Shown piece after piece: positions 1 to 10,028 of a stretch of 64,000 nt of DNA (the stretch's first letter is position 1; each line of letters opens with the position of its first letter). Source of the stretch: Rhizomys pruinosus (lineage: Eukaryota; Chordata; Mammalia; Rodentia; Spalacidae); assembly GCA_009823505.1 (NCBI GenBank), contig VZQC01005092.1, positions 444,285 to 508,284 of the forward strand, given 5' to 3'. The notes below the pieces were generated by a model. It saw nothing but the letters and a program-made list of their open reading frames with translations, searched no databases and was not told the origin of the DNA. The translations under genes and the position numbers were made by a program.

Positions 1-300
1 GAGATCTCAAATCTCAAGAGTCACACAAGCGTGCCTTTAATACCGGCTGGGAGGATAACTCCGCCCCCACAGCCACTAGATCTAATCAAGCCAAAGACCA
101 CACCTTTAATCCCAGCTGGGAGGATAACTCCAACCTCACAGCCACAAAGGCCAATCGAACCAAAGACAGCAGGACCAAGGGATCAACAATCATCACGCCA
201 AGGCACCCATTTCCTACCTGTCTCTCCCTCTTTCCTTCCACTGGGCTCAGGAGATCTCAAATCATGTTTATATCTTTAAATAAATCCATGACGTAAATGC
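1..300 (+). repeat. Repeat fragment with a 69 bp tandem duplication
   Basis: Two adjacent units begin at 34 and 103, each starting CCTTTAAT and sharing GGCTGGGAGGATAACTCC or nearly so. The period is 69 bp, so one reading frame stays open through both units. The phrase resembles the 'acctttaatcccagc' of rodent SINEs and LTRs, but I cannot name the family. The 82-residue open frame is a by-product of the duplication, not a gene. Confidence 0.5.
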
Positions 301-412
301 TCTATAAATGGTAAATTTGTTAAAAACAAATGATTACCTAGTTATCTATACAATTATATAATTGTGATATTTAAAGTCACTTCAATTAAAATTACTTAGA
401 AATCTCATTGTT

Positions 413-636
413 GGTGCTGGAGAGATAGCCTAGTGGTTAAGAGCACCAACTGCTCTTGCAGAGGACCCAGGTTCGGTCCCCAGCACCCACATGGCAGCTA
501 AGAACCGTCTATAACTCCAATTCCAGGAGAACTCCACTTCCAGGGGAATCCGAGACCCTCTTCTGACCTCCGCGGCATTGCACGACACAGGTTCACAAAC
601 CTGCATGCAGACAGTACACTCATACACATAAAAAAA
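413..636 (+). mobile_element. B3-derived SINE, long form
   Basis: A tRNA-derived SINE. It has the GGCTGGAGAGAT-type head, a pol III box A in TAGCCTAGTGG, a box B in GGTTCGGTCCC, and a B3-like body ending in ACACATAAAA. The exact 15 bp duplication AGAAATCTCATTGTT flanks it at 398-412 and 637-651, so both ends are certain. It carries the extra 17 bp (AATTCCAGGAGAACTCC) that marks the long subfamily in this window. Confidence 0.9.
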
Positions 637-991
637 AGAAATCTCATTGTTATACTTTTGAGAAAAAAAGATGCAAGGCTATCAAATATCTTGAAATACA
701 TTTTATTATTTACTTTGCCTTATTTCAAACTTAGTAGTAATTGACAGTTTCATGGTCAATATTAATGGACCTACATTTTATGACACCAGAAAATAATTAG
801 AGCAAGTTTTATATTTTGTAAGTTCATGTGTATAACCAACTCTGTTGTTATAAGATATAGTACAGCTCTCTGGAAATATATGTATACCTCTCTGGCAATA
901 CATACATGTAATGTATTGGGTCATCTGTGACAGGTTTCCCTATACTAATGTTAAAATTTTAAAGTGTGTGTATATATATATATATATATAT
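637..991. other. AT-rich stretch with (TG/TA)n microsatellite
   Basis: No coding signal. A GT run followed by alternating TA lies at about 965-992, directly next to the tail of the following minus-strand SINE. Confidence 0.6.
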
Positions 992-1208
992 ATTATTTAT
1001 TTATCTTCTATGTGTATGAATGTACTGTCTGAATGTAGGTTTGTGCACCCTTGTCGTGCAATGCCCCGGAGGTCAGAAGAGAGTGTCAGATTCCCCTGGA
1101 ACTGGAGTTAAAGACGGTTTTCAGCTGCCATGTGGGTGCTGGGGATCGAACCCGGGTCCTCTGCAAGAGCAGTCGGAGCTCTTAACCGCTAGGCAATCTC
1201 TCCAGCCC
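992..1208 (-). mobile_element. B3-derived SINE, short form
   Basis: The same SINE in reverse: the A-rich tail lies at the left and the CCAGCCC 5' end at 1208. Box B is seen in reverse as GGGATCGAACCC. It lacks the 17 bp insert (ACTGGAGTTAAAGACGG is continuous). The target duplication is unclear because the left flank is a TA microsatellite. Confidence 0.85.
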
Positions 1209-1248
1209 ATTAAAGTATATTTTTTTAAAGTTTTAAAATTCATTTTAT

Positions 1249-1480
1249 GGGCTAGAGAGATGGCCTAACAGTTAAGAGTGCCGACTGCTCTTGTAGAGGA
1301 CTGGGGTTCGATGCCCAGCATGCATATGGCAGATGAAAACCGTTTTTAACTCCAGTTCCAAGGGAATCTGACACCCTCCTCTGACCTCCGCGGCATTGCA
1401 CAACATGGGTGCACAGACCTACATGCAGACAGTACATTCATACACATATGAAAAATAATACAAATTAAAAAAATAAAAAT
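1249..1480 (+). mobile_element. B3-derived SINE, short form
   Basis: Head GGCTAGAGAGATGG, box B GGTTCGATGCCC, and an A-rich tail with AATAAAA units. It is bounded by the exact 14 bp duplication AAAATTCATTTTAT at 1235-1248 and 1481-1494. It inserted about 40 bp from the previous SINE, in the opposite orientation. Confidence 0.9.
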
Positions 1481-1496
1481 AAAATTCATTTTATTT

Positions 1497-1682
1497 TTAT
1501 TTTGTGTATATGGGTCTTTTGCCTGAATGCACCAATGCATGCAGTACACACAGGCCAAAAGAGGCTGTTGGATACCCTGAAAGTGGCTATAGGGATGGTT
1601 GTTATCTGGTCATGAGTGTGCTGGGAAAAAAACTTGGGTTCTACAGTGAAAGTGCCCTTAACCCTGAGCCAGCTATCCACCC
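1497..1682 (-). mobile_element. Old B3-type SINE
   Basis: A diverged copy in reverse. GTGTATATGGGTCTTTTGCC, a degraded box B (AACTTGGGTTCTACAG) and AGCTATCCACCCC follow the order of the SINE head. Many substitutions and no visible target duplication mark it as much older than its neighbours. Confidence 0.6.
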
Positions 1683-2820
1683 CCTGATAGTATACAATTT
1701 TAAACCATGTGCTGTAATAATCTGCTGATGTGACAGCAGGTTATAATCATGAATTTGTTGCCATTAGACCTGCTGCACTTCCATATTTTTTATTGCATAA
1801 CATGTCCACAGGAATGATCTGGAGGACTTACTGGATTCGTTTCCACAGTACAAAAACTCATTGGGACTCAGGCAGTATAAGGCAGTTAAACATTGTGACT
1901 AAAAGTGTGTATTAAAAGACACTTTGAGAAAATTGATATGTAGGTGAGCAAGACTGGAAAACACAATGGCAAAGAATCTGGCTAAACAATTCTAATGTTT
2001 GAGATTCTCTATTCTGTATGCATTCCTTTGATGTTACCTTATTAAACATATGACAAAATTTTATTAGTGGACAGATCCATTCCAATATCCTCTCCCTCCT
2101 CCTTATGTATTCATTTCATAATTAGTACAAAGGATGTTAGACATAAAGAGAAAATTATACCTTTGCACCTAGCAAGATAGATTCATATACCAAATAATAT
2201 ATTACCTAAAGAAATCAGACATTAATTGTAGTGTAACATTATTCAAACATTTTATAAATTGTCTTATACTTAATCCATTATTAATGTATACTTAATGTTT
2301 AATATATTACAATATGACATGTCTGCATCTACTGCTTTGCATTCATATTTGTGGTAGTTTGCCCAGCTGTAGAAGCAGTATATATAATTACCTCCAAAGT
2401 TGGGGAAGGTTCCTGAACACACACATGCACATACAAATTTGGAGTTCATATATACAATACTTTATTCATAAATATTTCTCCTGTGGATTAGATGTGTTCT
2501 AAACCTTCAATTTCTTTTTTTTTTTAATTTTCAATACAAGCTAAAGGAGACTTTTAAAATATTTTAATTTATGGCATGATGTAATTTATGAAATTAATTT
2601 TGTTTGGGTTCTTGTTTTTGATGATTTTTCACCATTTGAATAGAATGTCTAACTTTTTTCAGGAAATAAATATATGAGTTGAACAAAACCTAGATAGATA
2701 TTTTGCTTACACTGTTAAAATTACAATAGGTGTCCCAGAAACCCTTTCCCTTAATGTTAATGGAATATTTTCATAAGCACTAGGTCAGGCTGGTATTGGT
2801 AATTAACTCAGTATACTTTT
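1683..2820. other. AT-rich sequence without recognised features
   Basis: No repeat family or coding frame of note. Short open frames (for example 1730-1915 and 2314-2502) show no domain or splice context. The end, 2807-2820, is the target duplication of the next SINE. Confidence 0.5.
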
Positions 2821-3061
2821 TAAAAATTTTTTATTTATTTTTGTATGTGTATGAATGTACTGTCTGCACGTAGGTTTGAGCACCCGTGTTGTGCAATGCC
2901 TCAGAGTTCAGAAGAGGGTCTCAGATTCCCCTGGAACTGGAGTTCTCTTGGAATTGGAGTTAAAGACAGTTCTCAGCCGCCATGTGGGTGCTGGGGATCG
3001 AACCCGGGTCCTCTGCAAGAGCAGTCGGCGCTCTTAACCACTAGGCTATATCTCCAGCCCC
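2821..3061 (-). mobile_element. B3-derived SINE, long form
   Basis: Complete minus-strand copy with box B in reverse (GGGATCGAACCC) and the long-form duplication (two GGAGTT motifs around TCTTGGAATT). The exact 14 bp target duplication CTCAGTATACTTTT lies at 2807-2820 and 3062-3075. Confidence 0.9.
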
Positions 3062-3075
3062 CTCAGTATACTTTT

Positions 3076-4496
3076 CCAAATATACAAATTAACTAACATA
3101 AAATTTTATACGTGCAATGTATTTTATCATGTTATTGAATTCCAGCAAACAACCTGAAAATAACTGAGTCCAAGAAAATATTATATAGCTTTGATCATGC
3201 TGATAATTAAAAGAAAAAATGTGGACATGTAAATTTTGAGTAAGAATGACAGGAAGTTGACTACCAATACCCACACAACTGATCTTGTAAGGATCAACAT
3301 AAGAACTCACTGAAGAAAAAAAAAAAAACACCAATATGGTGACCAATTAAAATGGTAACAATACAATGGCATAATGAGAAAAAAATTAATCAATGACAGA
3401 CATATTTAATCAATAAGACAAATTTGGCACAATTATTTTGATCCTAAAAATAATCTATTAATTATAATGACATTTTTTTGTGCACAAATTTTTACTGTGG
3501 AAGTCTTAGCCCTATCATACTGCTCTGAAGAAACTTAGAGATTACCAGTATACATAAACACAGTCTAAGAGAGCATATAGATTCAATCAAGAAGCTCACT
3601 CACAGAAACTCAGCATTTAAACCATGGGACTTTTCTGTTTCCAATTAAGCATTGCCAGTCATCTGTCTAGAGGCGACTTCCCAAATTAACAATTATAGTT
3701 TTAAACTCGAAGATCTCTTTAATGCTCAATTTAATGAACACATTTAACTGATATTTTAAAGGCATGGTTTATCTAGTGGAAACATATTTTTTCCTTGAAG
3801 GAAAAATAAAATGAAATTCACACAGAATTAAGTGGATTCTTTTAGAATGAAAAATATATATTCCTTGCAGCTAATGCAAGTACCACATTATATTTTTTAA
3901 ATATTTATATAGATGGGCTTTCCTTTTATTTCTTCCCTTTTAAAATTTTAGTTACTTTGGTTCAAATGTCTGAAATAATGATATATGAATAATACATTAT
4001 TCATACGTATTTTATACTTAACAAAAGAATTACCACTATCATCTTATAATTATGAAAATTCAAATAAGCTGGGAACCCCTGAAACTCTAAGCAATAATTG
4101 CTTAGGTAAGCAATATTATATCAATATCAACTCTACTTAGAATCTTGGAAAATATTTTTTTCAATATGAGTGCAAGCTACTTCCATTCGTGTTTCATATA
4201 TTTATGGGTACTATTGTAGGAAAACAAGAACAAGTTCAGTAGGTTATTTTTTTTAAGAAATAAGGTTGCTTTTTCAGTCTTTGATAAAGAGTTCAGCAGC
4301 ACAGGTTTACATCTTCTAAGACCTGGTCCAGAGTCTTATTATACTAATCAATAGTTTTCATCCTGGACTTCATTTCCCACTGTTTCTGATAGGCCAAAAT
4401 GTGATTTAGAGTCCAAGATTAAGAATCCAAACCTAGCACACATAATCAATAGCAAAAGACTTTCTGAAATGCATGCTTATTCTTTCTTTACTGTAG
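3076..4496. other. AT-rich stretch, no repeat recognised
   Basis: Low-GC sequence with no SINE, L1 or LTR that I can identify. It may be intron or intergenic. A pyrimidine-rich tract ending TACTGTAG at 4496 precedes the exon-like block. Confidence 0.4.
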
Positions 4497-4659
4497 CTTA
4501 ATAACATCACCGAAGACACAATTAGGAATGAGGGAACAGTCCTACTCTGAGTTTGATGACTTGGTGTCTGACCACTTGAATACAGTTCTTATCCCACAAA
4601 TGACCAAAGATGAACTTTCTGAGAAGGTGAAAATCTATAGCAACCTCCTTGCTTTCTGT
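4497..4659 (+). other. Candidate protein-coding exon (163 bp)
   Basis: The block is preceded by a pyrimidine tract and AG (TTCTTTCTTTACTGTAG, ending 4496) and followed by a good donor, TGT|GTAAGA, with GT at 4660-4661. One frame (codons from 4498) is open for 54 codons between the splice sites. The peptide, containing [20 protein letters not shown], looks like ordinary globular or helical protein rather than repeat translation. The implied phase is 2 at the 5' end and 0 at the 3' end. I do not recognise the protein, and no companion exon was found. It could be one exon of a large gene, a decayed exon or chance. Confidence 0.35.
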
Positions 4660-5491
4660 GTAAGAACTGAACATCTCTATTTTGTTATCAAGTTGAAAGT
4701 TGTCTTAGAGTTTTATGTCAATTAGTTATTGGATTAAAAAATCTGGTGAACTGTGCTATTTGAATATTATAATATAATTTCAGAATTTCAACATCAAAAC
4801 CACAGTTTTTTGTAACCTGAAAACAAAGTACATAATATTATATAAATGTACTTTTTACTGTTATTAATGTAAACATTAATTTTAATTGATTTTAATTGAT
4901 TAATTTTAATTTATATTCTGTAACTTGAAATTTTCATTTCCTTATGAGAATATAAAAATAAATATTAAGCATTTGTAAAAAAATAAACCAATAAGTCAGC
5001 ATACCTGATGTGATAAGAGAGGCATGAATTTATTTTAAATCAAGCATTAAGTTAAAGCATCAGTATGAAGTCTCAACTCCTAAAATCAAGGACTTAATAT
5101 CACTATTGCTTTATTAAGACAAATAAAATAAACTTAGAGAACATCAGTAACTTTCTCTGCCATGTTTATTATTTAGTCAACATCATGATCATCTGAAGAA
5201 ACAGATTGACTCTTAAGTTTCTATCTGGGGAAATTGATAAGAAATCTATTGGCAGCTGATCATAGCTGGGTGAAGGACAGTTGGTCTTCCTTAAGAGAGT
5301 ATTGTGAAATATATAAACCAGGTGCCAGTAGGTGAATTCAAACATCTGGGGATGAAAACATGAGTTGATATGCCTTAATATACTGACAGAATGTAGGACA
5401 TCCACTGTGAGAGTGCTATGACTAGTGTGGATAAGGAAGGGTGTCTAAATATGATTAAGATAAACTATTTGAAATGCACAAAAATTCAGTA
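4660..5491. other. AT-rich stretch next to the provirus
   Basis: No recognised repeat or coding region. A minus-strand 78-residue open frame at 5169-5405 has no recognisable domain and is probably chance. Confidence 0.4.
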
Positions 5492-5497
5492 AAGATC

Positions 5498-5834
5498 TGT
5501 TGGCAGCCTACCACACAGACAATGTGTGCTGTGCCACGCCCTAAGATGGCGCCGACTTCCTGAGTCACTACAAGCCGCTTCCCGCCGTTGCCTTTGCATT
5601 GGACAAACTGCGCATGACTACTACTCTCTGGGCCCGCGCCTTGGGCATGCTAATGAAGCATCGGACGGTGCACCAATCCAGAGCATACCCGAACCCTCTG
5701 GACTGCTATATAAGCGGTGCTTCTGCCCCATTTTGGGGTCCTTCTCACAAAAGAGCTGTGCACAATAAATATTACCACAGAAGAATCCTGTTGTCCGTGT
5801 GAAGTTCTTGCTGGCGAGACTACAGCGTGGGACA
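5498..5834 (+). repeat. 5' LTR of IAPE-like provirus (337 bp)
   Basis: Starts TGTTGGCAGCC and ends GGGACA, the TG...CA ends of a retroviral LTR. It holds a YY1-like motif (AAGATGGCGCCG), many CpGs, a TATA box (TATATAAG at 5707) and a poly(A) signal AATAAA at 5764-5769. The R/U5 part ends just before the primer site. It differs from the 3' LTR at nine positions by eye, about 2.7%. Confidence 0.93.
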
Positions 5835-5836
5835 AG

Positions 5837-5855
5837 TGGTGCCGAAAACCCGGGA
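5837..5855 (+). other. Primer binding site, tRNA-Phe type
   Basis: TGGTGCCGAAAACCCGGGA lies 2 bp after the LTR. It complements the 3' end of tRNA-Phe, the IAP-family primer, except for one extra A in the A run. The sequence after it resembles gag leader. Confidence 0.8.
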
Positions 5856-5904
5856 GCTGGCGCCGAGAGGACCCTTCGACTTCCGAAGAGGGTTCAGAAC
5901 TGTG

Positions 5905-5915
5905 GCCAGGTAAGT
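5905..5915 (+). promoter_or_regulatory. Retroviral major splice donor
   Basis: CCAG|GTAAGT, GT at 5910-5911, a near-perfect consensus donor in the leader upstream of gag. In this family it would serve the spliced env transcript. Confidence 0.6.
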
Positions 5916-5942
5916 TTTTCTTTAAGTTAAGTTCTGAGAGAT

Positions 5943-6476
5943 ATGCTTTTCTCTGACGATCTAGAGGGATTGGAAGCTTGCCTAATTATTTTATTGGCTG
6001 TTGTAATTGATCAAAACTGTAAAAAAGAAATTAGGGAAGGACAACAAGCCCTTGCGGACCTTCAGGAAAGCATGTCAGAAACAGAACGGAGTGAAAGGTT
6101 AGATGCGCATTCAAAGAAAAAAGAGGATGCTAGCGAGATTATTAATAAAGGTACCTTATACCCATTTAGAGACCTACAAGCCCTGACATTAAATGATTCA
6201 GATTCTAATGAGAAATTACCGCTATCTGAGGAGGAGGAATTAGAGGAGGAAGCAGCCCGGTACAAAAATGAACACTTTCGCCCCGCCCGGCGAAAGAAAA
6301 GGTTAAAACTGAAAGTAAACAGGTCCCATAGCTTTCCTGCTCCCCTGCCTTCGGCTCCTCCGCCTTATGCATCTGGGAAATGCTCCACCTCCTTTTGTTC
6401 CCCGGAGGCGCGACATGCCACGAGGCAAATGTTCCCAATCTGCGTTTGTGTAGTTTGGTGCTTTGTTCAAAGTTAA
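5943..6476 (+). pseudogene. Partial retroviral gag, broken
   Basis: A 177-codon frame begins at 5943 soon after the splice donor. About the first 165 residues look like betaretroviral/IAPE Gag: a charged, Glu/Lys-rich region, an acidic stretch near residues 95-103, a basic cluster near 113-123, and a PPPY late-domain motif at 139-142, which in retroviruses recruits NEDD4-type ligases for budding. The homology-like part stops near residue 167 (about 6444). The frame then runs a few codons into the foreign insert and ends at 6476. Capsid, nucleocapsid, protease and pol are absent. Confidence 0.7.
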
Positions 6477-6988
6477 GTGTTTTCAAAAAAGTATGTTTTG
6501 CATGTATTTTTTTACAGTCTTAAATTTTGACTGCTGAGAAGTTTCTATTGTACAAAACTTCATTTAAAAGGTTTTTCTACTGAATCCAGGGTATTCTGAA
6601 GATCGAAGCCTGTGTGTAAATGCTACCAAATGGCAAAAACCAACAATAAACCATTTGATTTTTACTTTTTTTCTAAATATCAATGCTTAACCAGAGCTAT
6701 TTCAATTAATTTGTCAGTAGAGATTTAAAAACAGCTACCCATTTATTCCAGGAGTTGAAAACATAACCATATTCAATGAACCTGCAAGTTAAGTGTTAAA
6801 AATATGCTCTGTGACTCTGTACTACTAGTATTAGAACTAAAAAATCTTCCATGCAACAAATGCTTAATGCTTTCCATAAATGTGGATTTGTCTGCCTTTA
6901 TGTAATCTGTATTATATAGAGAAGGGAAAAAGTGTTGCTGATGTTTGCCTTTAAAAGGCTGTTTGTTACAGCCCTTACAAGGGGATAA
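6446..6988 (+). other. Non-viral 3'UTR-like insert inside the provirus
   Basis: About 540 bp of AT-rich, stop-dense sequence begins where gag homology ends. It holds T-rich tracts and a canonical AATAAA at about 6645, and it resembles vertebrate 3'UTR rather than retroviral pol. It is followed directly by a B1 fragment and then env. No target duplication marks it as a later insertion, and viral sequence is missing where it sits, so replacement by recombination during reverse transcription is a reasonable inference. I cannot name the source transcript. Confidence 0.5.
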
Positions 6989-7062
6989 TTGTAGCTGGGC
7001 ATGGTGGCGCTTGCCTTTAATCCCAGCACTTGGGAGGCAGAGGCAGGCAAATCTCTGGGAGT
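6989..7062 (+). mobile_element. B1 SINE fragment (5' half)
   Basis: AGCTGGGCATGGTGGCGC, then TTTAATCCCAGCACTTGGG and AGGCAGAGGCAGG, the first half of B1. It breaks off near 7060 at the junction with env-like sequence. It has no A-tail and no target duplication, which suggests it travelled with the foreign insert. Confidence 0.8.
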
Positions 7063-7099
7063 CCCAGGACAGCTGGGGGATACTGTCGGTGTTCCCAAG

Positions 7100-7514
7100 G
7101 CCAATGCCAGTTCGTCATGATGCTAAACTCTTTCCCCGCCTCTTTAGTACTAATCCATCTTTAGATGTACCCTATTTGCCTTTAGATATAGAACTAGCTA
7201 ACATTAATAAAAATAAAAGCTTCATATTAAGTGGCAGCTTGTGCTTCCATAAGGTAAGTAATATAAATGACAGCTCAGAATGTGTTCAAATGTATAATCA
7301 AACTGCTGCATGGTTTGATGCCCCTGATACGCCTGGGAGGGCCAATGATGATGGCCTATCTCTCAGCCAAAGGGTCCAGTTCAACCTAAATGGTCACCCT
7401 TCTGTACTGGCCGGAGGGAAACAGCTTTGCCCCCTTGGACAGGATGCCAGTCACGGGGAGTACGCTGGACAATTAATGGCCTTTTACCTTTTGGAATACT
7501 TCTACTACATTTGA
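7100..7514 (+). pseudogene. Retroviral env remnant, surface-subunit part
   Basis: The frame that enters through the B1 fragment continues from about 7100 as envelope-like protein, with possible N-glycosylation sites (NDS, NQT) and scattered Cys, and stops at 7512-7514. A frame break separates it from the transmembrane-subunit frame at 7567. The first part of env is missing, replaced by the insert. The assignment rests on position before the TM-like segment and general composition. Confidence 0.5.
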
Positions 7515-7566
7515 ACTATGGCAGCTAGCCCAGCTTGGCTGTGAGTGGAAATATTCTGGCCTATGT

Positions 7567-7956
7567 GTGACCAGCATCCAATATCAAAACTTCACAAGGG
7601 CAGCAAATTTGTCTAACCAATTGTCTAGATATCTTTTAGGTAATTGGACTGGAGAATTTGACAGCTTGGTGAACCAACTTCGTATGGCTATTGTCACCGT
7701 GAACTCGACTAGAGTGGACGCCTCCCTTGCTGAAGGACTGGCCTCCTGGATTACTGCTGCCGCCTCACACTTCAAACAATGGGCAGGGGTGGCAGGGTTT
7801 GGCCTATTTCTATGTGGAGGGATTATAATTATGCTCTGGATTATGTGTAGGCTCCGTGCCCAACATCAGCGCGATAAAGTAGCCATTGCACAGGCCCTTG
7901 CGGCTTTGGAAGCAGGCTCCTCCCCAAACATTTGGCTTAGTATGCTGAAGAAGTAG
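7567..7956 (+). pseudogene. Retroviral env transmembrane subunit, C-terminal part
   Basis: A 129-codon frame upstream of the 3' LTR. It has N-glycosylation sites (NFT, NWT, NST) in the first 50 residues, a hydrophobic membrane span at about 73-94, then a basic turn (CRLRAQHQRD) and a short Ala-rich cytoplasmic tail. This layout is that of a betaretroviral/IAPE Env C-terminus. The fusion peptide and most of the ectodomain lie outside the frame or are lost. Confidence 0.7.
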
Positions 7957-8167
7957 TCAATGACCGGTAAGACCTGCTGCAAGTATTACCAACCTAAGAC
8001 AGGGAACAGACCAAAAGCTGTCTGTCCACCCCATGATGGGTAAGGAATACCTCTGCAGAGGCAACCTAAGACAGGCATTCTCCCAGCCAATTTTAATAGA
8101 GTCTCTGACAGGTCATGTCGCAGCTGTGGCCCAGAGACCTTGCTCTATTAAAACAGAAAGGGGGAAC
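7957..8167 (+). other. Provirus 3' untranslated region with polypurine tract
   Basis: Short non-coding region between env and the 3' LTR. The polypurine tract AAACAGAAAGGGGGAAC lies at about 8151-8167 and abuts the LTR, as needed for plus-strand priming. Confidence 0.7.
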
Positions 8168-8504
8168 TGTTGGCAGCCTACCACACAGACAATGTTTGCT
8201 GTGCCACGCCCTAAGATGGCGCCGACTTCCTGAGTCACTACAAGCTGCTTCCCGCCGTTGCCTTTGCATTGGACAAACTGCGCATGACTACTACTCTCTG
8301 GGCCCGCGCCTTGGGCATGTTAATGAGGCATCGGACGGTGCACCAATCCAGAGCATACCCGAACCCTCTGGACTGCTACATAAGCGGTGCTTCTGCCCCA
8401 TTTCGGGGTCCTTCTCACAAAAGAGCTGTGCACAATAAATATTACCACAGAAGAATCCTGTTGTCCGCGTGAAGTTCTTGCCGGCGAGACTACTGCGTGG
8501 GACA
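8168..8504 (+). repeat. 3' LTR of IAPE-like provirus (337 bp)
   Basis: Same TG...CA ends and length as the 5' LTR. Nine differences by eye, seven of them transitions. The TATA box is weakened here (TATATAAG to TACATAAG), while the AATAAA signal at 8434-8439 is intact. Confidence 0.93.
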
Positions 8505-8529
8505 AAGATCTATACTGTTAATGAAAAAA

Positions 8530-9360
8530 AATAAAAGAGTGGGTCCAAACTCAGTGGACACTAGTTCTCCTAGCTATCTTTTATAACTCCCTATCTCCTA
8601 GTTCCCCTAGCTATCTTTTATAACTCACTGTTTCCTAGAACTGTGTCAATGGAGGGGGCTCTCTTGTCCCCTCAACCTATGCAAATGGAGTGTTGCCCTT
8701 AGCCTGTGCTAAAGGAATTGTCTTTGGAACCTTGTTTCTCATACTGTGTCCCCCAGTTAGGACAAAGTTGATGCCTACAACTGTTCAGACAGAGCACTGA
8801 TAAGATCTCACACAAACTAGGATATCAATCTTCTTCTAAAGGACACCTCTTCTAACAAAATGGCAAGCTTCCTGGGCCATAGTGTCACCCTGTCACTCTC
8901 TACCTTCTGATAGATGAGATCAAACATGTTTAGGAGGATCTAGCCATAAATCACCCTCTCATTAAACTGCAGAATGGTTCATTATTCAAAGAATCAGCAA
9001 CTGTCTACCCCAGGCACACCATGCCAAAATGCCAGTTGGGGAAGTACAAATTTAAGTTTGACTCCATAGTTAATCTTCAGAGATCATGTGTCCCTTTCAT
9101 TCCTCTAGTTCACAGTCATCCAAAGCCACACCTTTCCTAATCTTCAGAGTCCCCCAAGGCCACACTCTTCCTAATCTTCAGAGTCCAATGAAGGTGAGTT
9201 TGCTTTGATATGTTAATTGCCAAGCATGCCTACCCAAGTTCATTCATTATCTTTTTGTGTATAGTACCTAAACTGAGGTTGCCAAGGAGATACACTGGTC
9301 ATCAGATCCAAAAACTCATACTGGGGTTGATTTAAAGTCATTAGTCTAGATTATGTGCAT
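8530..9360 (+). repeat. Unnamed dispersed repeat, copy 1
   Basis: Similar sequence occurs at 15630-16150 and 22260-22790. Shared landmarks in order: GGACACTAGTTC, TGATATGTTAATT, CATTCATT and AAAGTCATTAGTC. This copy has internal duplications (two units of TAGCTATCTTTTATAAC, and repeats of CTAATCTTCAGAGTCC). The provirus inserted at its left side. I do not recognise the family; an old LTR or an L1-associated tail are possible. Confidence 0.5.
8761..9022 (+). repeat. Left arm of a long inverted repeat
   Basis: Pairs with 10029-10300 in reverse complement. Over the best 100 bp (around 8911-9010) I count only about four mismatches. Examples are ATCAAACATGTTTAGGA and ATAAATCACCCTCTCATTAA. The spacer is about 1.0 kb. 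Confidence 0.75.
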
Positions 9361-10028
9361 GGATCAGAGATTCTCACAGCTCCTCTTTCTTTGTTTTATA
9401 AATGAATAATGTTCATGGAGGTGGTCATGAGTGGTGGACTAATCATGGATGATTGACTAGTTGCAGGTGCTGTGCTGGTTTGCTGAAGAATCAGGATAGG
9501 TCAGCATAATGTCATCTCGGGTCTTTGGAGTAGGTGACAAGGGAAGAACAAAATTGGAGAAAGCAGGAACTGCTGAATTTAGGACAAAGTCTCTCTCCAA
9601 GATGTTCTTTTCTAGTACGGCTTTACCCATCAGGCTAAGTTCTGAAAATACCTGTAGGAGAAAGCAAAGCGGTAGAGCCTCCACTTACATTAATGCTAGA
9701 AACTGGATCCAGCCATTACTTGACTCTTAATTTAGATTAAACAAAAAATACTTTTGACAAAACTTTTTTTTCATTTTCAAGGAGTGATTTTTTTTTAATA
9801 AAGTAAGAAATATTGACTCATTAATGAGAGTTGGTGAGCTATAGGTCAGGCACAGTTGCTGCTCCTACTGTTTGCTTTTGTGAGAGCCTTAGACATATCA
9901 AAGGAGAGGAATGGTAAAAGCACAGGGCAGACAAGCCCCTTAAGTTGAAGTCACTCTCTTCCTCCCAAATAGAGCTATAATTTCCTTCATGTCTGAGCCT
10001 TGAGCATACCTGGAACCCCGCGAGCTCC
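9360..10028. other. Spacer of the inverted repeat
   Basis: No recognised gene. Open frames at 9457-9684 (minus) and 9509-9730 (plus) overlap each other and show no domain. Confidence 0.4.

Larger units (their letters stand above)
5492..8510 (+). mobile_element. IAPE-like endogenous retrovirus, internally rearranged
   Basis: A complete insertion bounded by a 6 bp target duplication, AAGATC, at 5492-5497 and 8505-8510, as expected for IAP/ERVK elements. Order: 5' LTR, tRNA-Phe-like primer site, splice donor, partial gag, foreign AT-rich insert with a B1 fragment, env remnant, polypurine tract, 3' LTR. The element spans 3,007 bp between the duplications against roughly 7-8 kb expected of a complete member. 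The gag C-terminus, protease, pol and the start of env are missing, so it cannot be autonomous. The env-type 3' end matches the IAPE branch (IAP with envelope) from family memory; the exact subfamily is uncertain. Confidence 0.9.

Noticed and set aside
6898..7514. A 189-residue protein from 6945 to 7514
   Set aside because: The frame runs from the foreign insert through a B1 fragment into env remnant. It is a fused chance frame, not one protein.
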